64,000 bases of DNA from Triglochin maritima (Eukaryota > Streptophyta > Magnoliopsida > Alismatales > Juncaginaceae), in the NCBI GenBank assembly GCA_963682175.1, contig OY821772.1, forward strand, positions 19,708,743-19,772,742. The letters are read 5' to 3'. The position numbers and the translations under genes were made by a program. Of the stretch, positions 36,030-47,820 are shown one piece after another (the stretch's first letter is position 1; the number at the start of each line of letters is the position of its first letter). The notes beneath the pieces are model-generated. The model was not told the origin of the DNA. It saw only the letters and a program-made list of their open reading frames with translations, and searched no databases.

Positions 36030-36440
36030 TCGGGCTACTGATATAACGATTCACCGACGACACGTTTCTGTCGGTGGCTATCCCCGGTATCTGTTGGTGT
36101 TGACGTGGAGTTTAAGTTCTTTAATAGTCCATTTTCTAAGAATACACCTATTGACATTATCCGTTAGTGTCTATTTGTATGCATGGTCTGACAAATATAT
36201 TTTTCAGTGTCGTGTAATTTATCTATCGAGGTTTTTTTCGCCTAAAAAATATTTTCCCGTCTTACAATTTTTCTAAAGCATACACCGACGATAGATATTT
36301 GTCCGTGTATGTTATTCGCGTGACGAATTCGATGAAAATATCCATCGCTGGTAAATACCATGTTCGTCGGTGTATATTACCTCTGACGAATAATTGTATC
36401 CGTCGGTGGAATAGTGCTTATACGGACGAATGGTTCACCT
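36030..36440. repeat. CACTA-like subterminal repeats (CCGTCGGTG type)
   Basis: ACCGACGA, GTCGGTGG, GTCCGTG, CGTCGGTGTA and TCCGTCGGTGG recur in both orientations, the pattern seen near CACTA ends. The motif differs from that at 2765-4195, so this is another family. No clean TIR or TSD was found. Confidence 0.5.
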
Positions 36441-37040
36441 ACGAATAACAATCTTCCATGAATCTCGTAGTTAGCGTGGTGGAAAAGTTAGACTGGGTAG
36501 TTGATAAAATACCACGGTAAAATATTGGTTGTCTCAGATTTTGGAAATATAATTCTGCGAGTAGTCCCGATTGGAAAATTTTGTTGATACTGGGATCCGA
36601 ACATATTTGGTCAAAATTGTATTGATAAGTCGTAAAAACCGCGTAATGTTGAATAAAAGATCCAAAGTGAATTGGGATAACTGGGTCAATACATATTAAT
36701 TTGACACCATGCAAAAGAATTTCATACCAATAGGAAACAAATCAAATTAGATAGTGTCCAGTCACATCAAATGTTTCGTGTAATTATTTATCTGTCTGAT
36801 AATATCCTGTGAACCTGGTTTGCAGTGAACTAAGTTAATAATACCAAGTATTGGCATTTGACCGAGTGTGAATTGCTAGGCTTGAGGTGAGTGACGAGGT
36901 TGAACGTGTGATACAATCTTGTCAGATCCGGTGGTGTCTTAGTGGGGTCTACAGTTACATACATTACTAGGGATTTATAAAATACACTCCTTCAAATTAA
37001 AGAAATTAGAAAATAATCGTAAGACACGTTTTCTATGCCC
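36441..37040. other. intergenic sequence, nothing recognised
   Basis: No ORF with a known domain, no repeat shared with other parts of the window and no transposon end was seen. 36960-37040 leads into the gene A promoter. Confidence 0.5.
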
Positions 37041-37051
37041 CACGGTACACA

Positions 37052-37200
37052 ACTATATAAAACTCCGAACTATTTATGTGATTTAATAGGTAGGCATTGG
37101 ACTTGGACTCCTAAAATTATGCAATAATCTGAAGGATGATTTTGCAAAATGTCTCTCCTCCACAACTATATAAAGCCCCAATACGCACCCTTTCGTATCA
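37052..37200 (+). promoter_or_regulatory. gene A promoter with two TATA boxes
   Basis: ACAACTATATAAA occurs twice, with TATA boxes at about 37053 and 37167, roughly 113 bp apart; the second is about 140 bp before the proposed ATG. Gene B has the same context at 39958-39970. Confidence 0.55.
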
Positions 37201-37307
37201 AAATTCGTAAGCCATAACCCATCCTTTTGTGCGAAGCCTCACCCCTCCCTCTCGAAATTCAGTTTTTCTCTTAATTTCTTGTCAAGAAGATTAACTTCCG
37301 TACCAGA

Positions 37308-38592
37308 ATGAAGGAGCCGTGCAGGTATTGTGACGAGAAGAAGGGGCTTTCACTGCTGCACCCTTCTCCGACATCGTCGATCACCTCTTGTCCAACCCCG
37401 CAACCTTCCTCTTCGGCCATGCCCAACGTCGAGTCCTCCTCCAGACTTCTTGTCCGGAACCACACGGTAACCATCACTTCGATCAGAACGGTTTTCCGGA
37501 AAACACCCGTTTGGAGAAAGCCAATGACCGCACCATTATTGCCTAATCCGGAGGATCAAGACCGGAACATCAGATGCTGGGAATGCAACAACATCATCAA
37601 GAAGGTACGTTTTGATATGTGGTACTTTCATTTGCAAGCATAATCGCATGGCTGGCGTTATAGTGGTTTTAAAGATTTCACTCACATGAGAGAAGAATTT
37701 TTTTTATATTCTTTTTGACGATTCCTTACCGTGTTTCTTTCAACTAATTAACCCGTCTCTTAACTTGAGTGGTATTATTTTCTGATCTTCTACGTCCACG
37801 TTCGTGCATAATATTTATGATATTCTTTTCCTGGATCTTACGTAATGGTTTTACGTTAGCACAAGTTGGTTGTTTAAAATTTTCTTTACCATTAATGTAG
37901 GAATCCGTTGGCATCAAAAGGCTAAGTTCTTCTCCGGCAAAATTATTAACTGCTAAAAAGGCCAAGGTTGAGCTAAAACCACTGTTGATTCCTCCTTCGT
38001 CAATGACGCGGAGTCGGGTGTTATCACCAACGTCATCCGTGGTTTCTTGTTGCACTCCTGGGCAGTCCTTGCCGGAGACATGCAACGGCGTTCTACCCCC
38101 TAAGAAACCTCACCGGAATGTGAGTTTCAAAGATGCATGTCTAACTATATATTCATTTTTGTGCTTCGGAAGTTTTATCTGTATAGCCTTTAATAATAAG
38201 TTTTATTTGTGATTTTGAGGTTTTTTTATATTATTTTCGATATTTTATGTTATGCCTGTTTTGTGGACAATTAGCAGGTGGATGGTGGTCAATACCATTC
38301 TGTCGGCGCCCAATTCAAGGCCCTCCCGTGGACCTCTCGCTGCCGCCCTCAATCCTCCACCCCGGCGACGCCAACCTCGCGGGCCATCCTTGGACATCAA
38401 GCCGGTAACATGCCGATCACTAATAGTACTTGGACAAGGATCGAACGGAGACCACCACCCAAACCACAACCGTCAATTCCACCTCTACTGGCCGGATCAT
38501 TGAAGAGGCCATCTCCGGCTACTTTGGTGAAGTATGATAGGGACGTCAGTTGGAATGAAGAGAACAAGTGCTTCAAGAAGGTATTCATGTGA
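37308..38592 (+). CDS. gene A: unrecognised three-exon protein, modular, proline/serine-rich
   Basis: Exons 37308-37604, 37901-38119 and 38278-38580 (reading to a TGA at 38590-38592 if not spliced on) have GT-AG borders and phase-0 junctions, giving about 277 residues. Exon 1 starts MKEPCRYCDEKKGL and ends IRCWECNNIIKK, so it has two CxxC pairs. Exon 2 has GIKRLSSSPAKLLTAKKAKV and LSPTSSVVSCCTPGQSLPET. Exon 3 has DGGQYHSVGAQFKALPWTSR and WNEENKCFKK. No known domain, signal peptide or membrane segment was seen; KKAKV could be a nuclear signal. A TATA box lies upstream. It is either a lineage-specific gene or a fragment carried by a transposon. Exon phases argue for real coding history; present function is unproven. 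Confidence 0.55.
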
Positions 38593-39957
38593 ATAATGTT
38601 CTGATTTTATGGATGCATCACCTTGCATATATCTATTTGTCAAAGATGGTCTTTTTTAGCTTCCTTTTTCTAATTATGTATCTTAATATACGATTTTGTG
38701 GTTTCTTTAAAAGGTTGTTACGATGTTGTATGCCTCAATTTTCAACCCATGTAACAATAATTCTCAACGTGTGTATGAAAGAAATGTATTTTTGTCTCCA
38801 TCTACGAACATTAATGGTGTGCCTTGTCAATGTTATCTTGCATTTTTCTTTTCAAAATCTTCGTTGGGATCCTTTATTAATGTAAGTGCATGTTTTTTAT
38901 GTTGTTTAGAGGTTTTGAACGTAGTATTATGAGAGAATATGGGACACTTCTATCTCATACTAATGATTAAAGACTTTTACGGTCAATTATGTCAATATTA
39001 TTGGAAAAAGCTAATTCTATGGCGGTAGTTCTAAATTAAATCTTTTTTCTCATATTTTTAACTTCTAAGTTCGTCATTATGGTAAAATCAGCATCATTAT
39101 TTATGACCGATGGTGGTTTTGCAGTTTCTGTTTTCTAATCTGAATAATAAGTTTTCTCAAAACTCATAGTATTCTAAGTTATTCAAACCCACCATCAGTA
39201 CGCTTTTTTTTTCTATTTGGCTTAAAAATGGAGGGGAGGACATTACTAAGAAGAGGTTTTATATTTAAGTATCAGATTTAGATATTTAACGTTGGATAAC
39301 TGAATGTTTGAAATCGAGATGAATGGAAGTTACATGGGTAATCTAACCAATTAGTTCACATATTTCAATTATTATGCGTCAACATGATTATAAGCTATTT
39401 TTTAATTTGTTGTTGGACTTTTTACATTTTTCATTTTAGATATACTAGGAGGTGACAAAACTTGACATGGATACCGGACCGGGCCCGATGACCCGTTGGC
39501 CTAAATGTGAGCCTGACACGTTATGCAGGGGTTGACCCTGCGACGGCCGTTTCGGAGCCTAAACTTTATTTGTTAGATATTTTAGGTATTTTTGTAGAAT
39601 TTTGAAGTTATTCTAGGTATTTTAAAATTTTTTGGAAGTTTTTTTATAAAAATATTTAGACGGGTCATGCCGAACCTAACTCAACACAACAACGCACTAG
39701 CCCGCCAAGGTACGTGTACTTTAACGGCCCTTAGGCCCGGCCCGCCAGATGGGCTGGCGTGCCAGGCCATGATTGGTGCAGATCGAGCCCGTCTGACCTG
39801 ACTCCCAAGTCTAGGTTGGGTTTGAGAGTGGGCCCCACTACCAGGTCACAACAAAACAATGCATTTGATCTTTTTTTGTTTACATACCTTAGGAATAATT
39901 TTAAAAATAAGAATTAATCTGTAGGGGAAATTTGCAAAATTCAATCTTCCCAAGTCC
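38593..39957 (+). other. gene A to gene B spacer, duplicated elsewhere
   Basis: The part 38600-39120 recurs after gene B (42060-42582), and nearly the whole spacer recurs inverted in copy C. It shows no gene. 39470-39790 has GC-rich words such as GGGCCCGATGACCCG. ORFs at 38568-38932 are not supported: they run through a diverging repeat and have no homology. Confidence 0.6.
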
Positions 39958-41746
39958 ACAACTATATAAATACCCAACCCCCACTCCTTCAAAAGAAAAC
40001 TATGACATAATTCATAGCCGATCCTTTCTAGCGAATCCCCATCCCTCCCACTCGTAACTTAGCTTTCCTGCATGTTTGCGGTCTAATCGTTTTTACCATT
40101 AATGTAGGAACTTGTTGGAATCAAAAGACCACTTTGTTGTCCCGGGGAATTACTCACCGCTAAAAAGGCCAAGGTTGAGCTACCAGCATTGTCGATTCCT
40201 CCGTTGTCATTTTCATGGAGGCCAATCTTATCTCCGACATCTTCCAAGGCGTCTTGTCGCACACTCGTTCGCTCGCCGGAGACATGCAATGACATGCCAT
40301 TCACTCAGAAATCAAACCAGAATGTGAGTTTCACGTTCATATGAGTACATGTGATGTTGTTATTTCAAAGATGCATCTTTAATAATATGTTTTTTGGTAG
40401 TTTAGGAGTTTATCTTTATAACCATTAATAATATGTACTAGCTTGTGCTTTAGAAGTTTCTTTACAATATCATATCTGATTTGTGCACATATAGCGGTTG
40501 GATGGGAGTCTTAATAATTACCACTCCGACAACGACGAACTTGGGGCCCAGACCTCTAGTCGTTGCTTGCATTCCTCCACTATGGCGACCCCCACATCTA
40601 TGTCCATCTCTGGATCTCTTGCCTCTGCCATGCAAGTCGTTACATCAACCGACATCATCACAGCGGAACCACCAGTACTTGATAAGCAACCTCACCAAAA
40701 TGTGAGTTTCATAATCATTAATTAGCATATTGTTTTTAGGGTTATTTGCTTGGGTGTACCTCAAACGTTGCATAATTTGATTTTCGACTTGGTTTTCGAC
40801 TTTTTCCGGCCTTGCACTTTCATTTGAAGTTTAACTCTTTTCGTACACCTACATTTTCATTTATTTCCTTGTATGTACCAATGCCGATAGTGGGTCCCAC
40901 TCCGTCATAAATTTCATCTAATTATATTAGCAATTTTTCAATTTACACCCTCTAAATTTAAAAATATCCTTAATGTTTTAAAAAATATGCTTTGTTTGTT
41001 GTTTCAGTTTTCTTTATATTATTTTTTATCATTATTGATTCCTATTTTGGGTATATTGCAGGTGAATGATGGTCATTACCACGCCAGGAGCTCCCAACTT
41101 GAGGCCATTTTCCCAACCTCTTGCCCTAGCCCGCCATCCTCCACTCCGGTGACAACCAACACAAAGTCCTTCCTCGAACCCCTTGCCCTTAACGTGCCAA
41201 TCGTTATCACACTGGAACCACCAGTATGGAGAAATCCAATGCTTGCACATGAAATGTCTCAAGCTGGTAAATTCAACTCTACCATGATCCCAAAGGGGAT
41301 ATCTTCATTACGTTTGGAGGAACAACGGCAAGGCAACGGGAGTAGTTGTGCTTTTGTCCTCAACCCTCATACAACGACGACTAAGAAGGCAAAGGTTGTG
41401 CTGCCACCATTGACAATCCCACCGCCTCCTACACCTCGATCATTGTTGGGGATACCATTACCGTCACCAACGTCGTCCGTGGGTTCCTGCCCCACGCCTG
41501 GCTGCTCCTTACCGGTGACGCCCAATGTCGTGCCTTTGACAGTGTTTGCCGTCAACTATTATGATTTGGAGGAACATTTCCGAAGGGTGAGTTTGCGTGA
41601 TCTTTAAGAATATTTATACACGTAATTTTATATTTAGCTTGCTCTTTAGATGATTAAGTACAGTATCTGCTGATTTCGTTGATATCTAGCAGGTACATGC
41701 TGGTCATTGCCATTCCAGCGACGCTCAACTCCGGATCCTTCCCTAG
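39958..41746 (+). pseudogene. gene B: tandem paralogue of gene A, lacking exon 1 and with a late stop
   Basis: A TATA box (39963) is followed not by an exon 1 but by exons 40108-40323 (ELVGIKRPLCCPGELLTAKK...), 40495-40701 (LDGSLNNYHSDNDELGAQTS), 41062-41586 (175 codons; VNDGHYHARSSQLEA..., EPPVWRNPM, TKKAKVVLPPLTIPP, SPTSSVGSCPTPG) and 41693 onwards (VHAGHCHSSDAQLRILP then TAG). All borders are GT-AG and all phases 0. The first exon of A is deleted in both B and copy C. The last exon has TAG where gene A has Trp (ALPWTS). It may be a pseudogene, or downstream exons of gene A, since A exon 3 could splice to B in frame. Confidence 0.5.
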
Positions 41747-42059
41747 ACCTCTTGCTGCAGCCCCTCAATTGTTCACTCGGGCGATGCTATTGACCATAAC
41801 GGGCCTGTCTTTATGTCGACCAAGAAGATCAATATGAAACCACCATTATGGGCGTATTGTACTCGGTTTTTGTATTTGTCGTAGCTCGCCAAAATAAAGC
41901 TATTGGGAGGAATTGGACTTAATGTAAATTTAGGATCTTTAATGATTATTTGTTTATTCAAGAAATGGTGCTGGTGGAGGGAACTAATTCGTCATTAATA
42001 AAATTATAATATTAGTTGTAATGGAGAAGGGTTTGTGTTACGAAATACTAGTGGAAGGC

Positions 42060-42582
42060 ATATCGCACAATTTGTGTTGCATATATCTATTTGTCAAAGA
42101 TTGCCTTCTTTAGTTTCCTTTTTGTAATTATGTATATTAATATACGATTTAGTGGAATTTTGATATATTCGTATGAGAAACTTCACCATACATTCATGTA
42201 TGATGTTACATACTTCAATTTTTAAGCCATGCAACAATAATTCTCAACGTGTGTATGCAAGAACTGTATTTTGTCTCTATTTACGAACAATGGTATTCCT
42301 TTTCAATGTTATCTTGCATTTTTTTTTCAAAATCTTCTTTAGGTCTTTTATTAATGTATGTTTTTATGTGGTTTAGATATTTCTTTGAATGTACTATTTG
42401 AGAGAATATGGGACACTTCTATCTCCTACTAATGATTAAAGACTTTTAAGGTCAATTATGTCAATTTTATTGGAGAAAGCTATTCTATGGCGGTAGTTCT
42501 ACATTAAATCTATTTTCTCATATTCTAACTTCTAAGTTCAGTAATATGGTAAAATCAGCATGGTTATTTGTGACCAATGCTG
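42060..42582 (+). repeat. second copy of the gene A 3' flank
   Basis: It follows 38620-39115 closely (ATATCTATTTGTCAAAGAT, CAACAATAATTCTCAACGTG, GAGAATATGGGACACTTCTA). Homology stops at about 42582, where a Mutator-like end begins. No gene. Confidence 0.8.
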
Positions 42583-43201
42583 GGGGAAATTGATTTCGTG
42601 CACCGGATTCGGATTGAAATTCGCCATGTGCACCCGTGTTTTCCTTATTTAGCTTGATGCACCTCACGACCCTAATCTCTTACCGTTGTGCACCGGGACG
42701 TTACTTGGGTCTACACCCACCAAACGTCGTTGCCCATTCCCGTTTTGCCCTGTCAGAATCTTGATGTTGTGTGTACAAATAGTAATTACGTGAGATTAAC
42801 GTGTACATTTTTTGATGGACCCGAACCCAAATCAACTGAATACCTCTTTCAAAATCTGAACCCATGCAATGCCAACCGAACGAGCTTTTGGTGAACCCAA
42901 ACCCATATCGCTTGAACCCCCAAATCGCAGAGACACCATCAAATCGACGAAATCCCTAGAAGCGGCCAACCGAGGAAATCGACTTATTCCCGTCATAAGT
43001 CGGCCCAATCTCCACGATGTTGGAGGCGCTGAGCAAGATGGTGCACATGTGCAGTAGTTTGATTGGGAAGTGTTGCCAGTAAGTGTTTAACCTTTGTAAT
43101 GTCGACTCAGTTTTTGTGGTTTTTTATTGTGCATGCATTTTGATTGGGGTTGTAATTAATATGTGTATGCATACGTACCTGGGATAAACAATAGGAGTAC
43201 T
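42583..43201 (+). mobile_element. left part of a Mutator-like element
   Basis: It begins GGGAAATTGATTTCGTGCAC exactly where paralogous flank homology ends, a sequence style typical of Mutator-like TIRs. 42680-43070 has weak ORFs with no clear domain. It is continued at 57772 beyond the copia insertion (flank GTACT at 43197-43201, GTATT at 57767-57771). Confidence 0.5.
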
Positions 43202-44428
43202 TGAAGGGAATGTGTTCTGAAAGTTTTACTTTTAAATGTCAATTATTATGAATTGAATGAGAAATCATTTTGTTCCTTGTTTATGTTATTCGTCTTTTAG
43301 AAGTGTTAAGGAAGAGGCTCTTGGTCCTTAACCGTAGAGCTCTAAAAGATATTGGTTTACATAAAACAAAAGATATTCGCAATCATGGTAATTAACATGG
43401 AACATTAATTACCGATTTAAGATTGTCGTGTTGGTCATAAATCATTGTAGCTCTACAAGTGAGTGACAACACGAGTATGCAAAAGAGGAAAATATTACTT
43501 TTGTATACTGAATAGACCTAATAAGTAAAATATTATAGAAATGTGTTTCTGTGTCATTAATATTTTACTGTGTCTTTGGTTTTTTGATATGAGACTTATA
43601 TCTAATCACTTAAGGAATACTTAATTAGATCAGTGTCTTGAACTATCGATCAGTGTAGTGTAAAGGCATTGGTTGGTTAAGTACAACTTTTGTTGGAGAA
43701 GATAGTTAGTCAAAAGATTATCATTGCCCCTCTTAATTGAGTGATGATATTAGTGGGCCCCTTGATAAAGCAAAGTTATAATGTGCACAATGTGATTTGA
43801 GTTAAGTCACATATTTATAACTAGCTTAAAGAGATCAAGAAATGAATACTAATACAAAGATGACACAATACTACTTTGTGTGTATTCTTAATATCATGAG
43901 GCAAGGGACGGACACAAGTGGTGCACTCCATCACTAAATGGATCGGGTTTTGGTTCGAGTGGAATTAAGACATCTAACTAATTGGGAGCTATAATGTGTA
44001 GCTAGATACCGCTTATAGCTTGTGATATTAAAGCTCTTAATATCACTGCCAACTTAGTCTAGATCCTCCCATAGGTCACACCGCAAGAAACCGGGAAACA
44101 AGAAGCTTGATTTTTGGTTCATATGATGTGTCAGGTTTCTTATAGAAAATATGACACATGTGGTGAACAAGTAAAATCAATCATGTTATATATAACATAA
44201 TTAGAATCATGATAAATTCATATGAGATGCATATATTATGGGGTGCAATAATTTATTGTTGCATAGGATAATATATTGCATAAGTTGTGAATTTTCTAAA
44301 ACCCCCTCAAGTTCAAATTTTGTTGGAAATAAATCCAAAATTTGAAAAAGGCAAAATTGGGTAAAAGTTCGGTAATCCGTTGAGGTTCGGTCGACCGAAG
44401 GATCTGTGGATCGGTCAACCGAACATGG

Positions 44429-45970
44429 TGTTGGCTTTTTGGCCTTAATCTATGTTTTGATGATTTAATTAACCTAATCTTAATTATGATCATGTAGAGT
44501 AGCACACATATTGCATTGCATATATATTGCTTTGTGCTAACCTCTACAGGTGATTAAGACTCAAGAAAGAAGAAAAATCAAGTCAAGACATGTAATCAAG
44601 CTAGGATTGAAGACATGTAATTTTACCTTTCTTTGAGTATTAGGAACTTATGTGAATTGAGCATAACTTAAGCTAATATGCATGCATTCACACACTAGGT
44701 TCCTTGTAGGAGTCACACACAAAATATCATAACATTTGGACTCCATTAGATCACCCAAACACCTAAAACTTTTGTCGCAAGTCTGCCTGAGTTCGGTCGA
44801 CCGTTCACCTTTCGGTCGACCGGTTATACACATTATTTGTTATACCAGACCAATCAGTTCAACCGATCACACTTCGGTTAACCGTTTACCCAGACCTGTT
44901 CGGTCGACCGTTTAGTTTGCTATTTCTGGTAAAAATACGACCGTTATATTTGTCATATTATACAACGGTCGTATACACATTTTTCTCTTAATACACCCCC
45001 AAATACTTTTGAACCGGTCGAACAAAATACCTTGTTCGGTCGACCCTTCCATTAGGAAAAATCTACCTGCTATCGATCAACACAAGTTTAGTTCAACCAA
45101 TCGAGTTTTCCCTCTACCGAATCCTGTAGTTCGGTCGACCGGTACCTGTTCGGTCGACCGGTGACTTATAGAACTTAAGTGTTAGGTCGACCAGTACCTT
45201 TGTTCGGTCAACCGATCCATTAACTTACTCAAGGGTTCGGTCGACCGATACACCTTTCGGTCGACCGTTTCTGGACAGATTTTTGAATCCGATTTTCTGT
45301 TTTGTGTTCTTTGCACAAACCCCAATCAAATCTTGTCCAAACGGCTAGAAATCTTTAGGAGCTTATAAATAGAGGTTCACACTTAGTTTTCCACAAGATT
45401 TTCACAACTCCAAAGCGTCAAACCTATAGTGAGATTTTCCACAACCTCCAAGCTCCAAATTAGTCATCCAAAGCCTAATTTCCACATCATTCATCATACA
45501 ATCATCTAGCAATTGTTGTGCTCAATTAGAGAGTGAGTTCCACTCAAGTTACCATTGTTGTAAAGTGAGCAAGGGTCTTGGTGAAAGCCCAAGACAAAGA
45601 AGCAAGGACTTCGGTGAAAGCCCGAAGTGATTCTCTCGGTTTGTGAGAGGTGGTGCCAAGCTCGGCGAGGGTTGTTCGCGAGCTTGAAGACTTGTAAAAG
45701 GCGTTGCTCCCGGCCCGGAATGGGGAGGCATAGTGAAGACGCAAGAGGAGCTCGAACGGGGATTCGAGAGGGGCTTGCAAGAGAGGACGTAGGCGCGGCC
45801 GAACCTCTGTAAATCCGGTGTCTTCTTGTGTGGTTTGCATTGCTTTCCTACTTGTGTTTGATTTGTTTTTAATTTCCGCTGCAATTCTTTGATCAATCAA
45901 CCAAGTAGTTAATTAGGGCTTAATCGTGATTAGCATTAATTGTGGACCCATAGACCCACACGATCCTACA
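44429..45970 (+). repeat. 5' LTR of the gag-only copia element
   Basis: U3 carries a CGGTCGACCG array (44795-45270) about 100 bp upstream of the TATA box (TTATAAATAGAGG, 45363). The ORFs at 45544-45900 are antisense and spurious. Confidence 0.95.
44795..45270. repeat. CGGTCGACCG array (gag-only copia 5' LTR)
   Basis: Perfect copies near 44795, 44813, 44899, 45129, 45152, 45238 and 45257, with variants CGGTCGAACA, CGGTTAACCG, CGATCAACA and GGTCGACCA between them. Confidence 0.9.
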
Positions 45971-45972
45971 TT

Positions 45973-45984
45973 TGGTATCAGAGC
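45973..45984 (+). other. primer binding site of the gag-only copia element
   Basis: TGGTATCAGAGC, a perfect match to the initiator tRNA-Met complement, two bases inside the 5' LTR. Confidence 0.95.
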
Positions 45985-46021
45985 CTTGTTCATTAATTTT
46001 GTTCTTAATCGATAAATTAAC

Positions 46022-47189
46022 ATGGCTCTTAATGCATCCACACCTTTAGAATCTTGTAAACCACCACACTTTGATGGAAATAATTTTGTTTCATGGAAAA
46101 GTAAAATGATATCATTTATTAAATCCATGAACATTAACATGTGGTTTATGATTCAAACTCCATATGAATCACCTAGATATGATTTTAGTAAATGGAGTTT
46201 AGAAGATGAGAAAAATGCATCCCTAAATGCTAAGGCTATGAATGTCATATTTTGTGCATTAGGAGATGAACTTTTTAATGTTGTTTGCTCATGTGATAGT
46301 GCTTATTCAATATGGCAAACATTAGAAAAGAATTTTGGTGAAGGAGATTCACCAAGGGAAGAAGGGAGAAGCAAATCCTAAGGATGTAGCTCAAGCAAAG
46401 AAAATGGAGATTAACTCAACATCTTCATCATCATTAAGCTCATCCGATGGAGAAAGTGAAGATGAGGTATCCTCTAGCTCTTCTTCAAGTAGTAGTTCAA
46501 AAGATAATGCCCATTATTTTAATGAACTACAAAATGCATTTCAAAGATTATTTGAAAAATATAAAGAACTTCACAAGACTAATCAATTAGCAAATGAGCA
46601 AATCCATGATCTTAAATGTCAAAATGCATCTATCTTAGATGATAAAGTTGATTTACTTGCTAAAATTGAAGTTCTAACTTTAGAGAATGCATGCTTGAAG
46701 GAAGAAAATTTAAATGTTAAGAATACCTCATCTCATGCAATTGATAGTCATATGCTAGAAATTGACACCAATGACTTGCTTATTAAACTTGATAAATCTC
46801 ATTTAGAAAGCAAACAATTATTACATGACTTAAATTGCATGAATGAAAAGGTTGCAAACTTAGAGATTCACATGCTTAACATGAATGAAAAGCATAATTC
46901 TATGATTAAAAATCTAAATTGCTTAAATGAATCTCTAGCAACTAAAAATAGTGAACTTAATGTCTTAAATGAAAATTTGTCAAATAAATTGCATAAGTTC
47001 ACACATGGCAATAAAAACAATTTTTATGTTAAAAACTTTCCTATTCAAATTAACGTTAAACATAATTTTGCCATGAAAAAGAAAGTAAGTGTAGAGGTAC
47101 CAAAATCAACTTGGATTTGGGTACCAAAAGCTAAACTTAATGGACCCAAGCAAAAATGGGTACCAAAATCTACACTTGTAGGAGCTTGA
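46022..47189 (+). pseudogene. SIRE-like copia gag, frameshifted
   Basis: 46022-46381 encodes the capsid start (MALNASTPLESCKPPHFDGN, then FVSWKSKMISFI). It runs out of frame at about 46340-46380, and a second frame (46335-47189, coding from about 46350) continues with an acidic serine run and a long coiled coil rich in Lys, Leu and Asn (FQRLFEKYKELHKTNQ and on). The end holds two WVPK motifs (WIWVPKAKLNG, QKWVPKST). The usual zinc knuckle between these parts is missing, so an internal deletion probably caused both the frame break and the loss. AT-rich codon use. Confidence 0.8.
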
Positions 47190-47820
47190 GGAGGAGATTG
47201 GTGGTGACCGGGTGAGCCAAAGCGTCAAATTCGAATCCGGTTGCATCACCAAGTCAAGATTGGAGCTAATTCAAAACTCAAGTTGGTATAAATTTCTATC
47301 GTCTACAATTCATGTTAAATTAGCTCTAGTCTAGTTTATGTGCTTAAATGTCATACATTTAGAGTTCAATTCATTGAAAATCATTAACCCCATTCATTGC
47401 AAATCACATTCCACATCCATTGATTTTAAATGTCAAATTTTAAATGGATGTTAGAATAAGGCTTAAGTAGGAACTTAAATGAACTTAACTAAAATCATAC
47501 TCATTGTTTCCATTTAGCCTTATTGATAGGGGGAGCTTAAATGTTATATCTATTATTAGAGTAATGAAGTGCAAAATTTAGGGGAGCAACTTCATTACAA
47601 GACATCCAAATTCTATGCTTAAAGTCATAATTATTTTTGTTTTTGATGGATGTCAAAGGGGGAGAGATAAGTAAGGGGGTAACTTGGAATTTGGCATAAA
47701 ATTAAACAAAAACTATGCACATCCATAGGGGAAGCATTTATATGCATAGTTTACATATACAAATTCCATGTATTTAGATAGAATTAAGATATAGGTTGCC
47801 ATCATCAAAAATGGGGAGAT
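47190..47820 (+). other. 3' untranslated region and purine tract of the gag-only copia element
   Basis: Non-coding with several purine stretches (GGGGGAGCTT near 47529, GGGGGAGAGATAAG near 47658). It ends AAAAATGGGGAGAT (47807-47820) directly before the 3' LTR, the expected polypurine tract. Confidence 0.75.

Noticed and set aside
38568..38932. Hydrophobic ORFs after gene A (possible membrane protein)
   Set aside because: The same stretch after gene B and in copy C does not keep the frame, so it is AT-rich non-coding flank.
45544..45900. Pair of overlapping minus-strand ORFs of about 115 residues, repeated at 48953-49309
   Set aside because: They are antisense to the R/U5 part of the copia LTR and conserved only because the two LTRs are recent copies.
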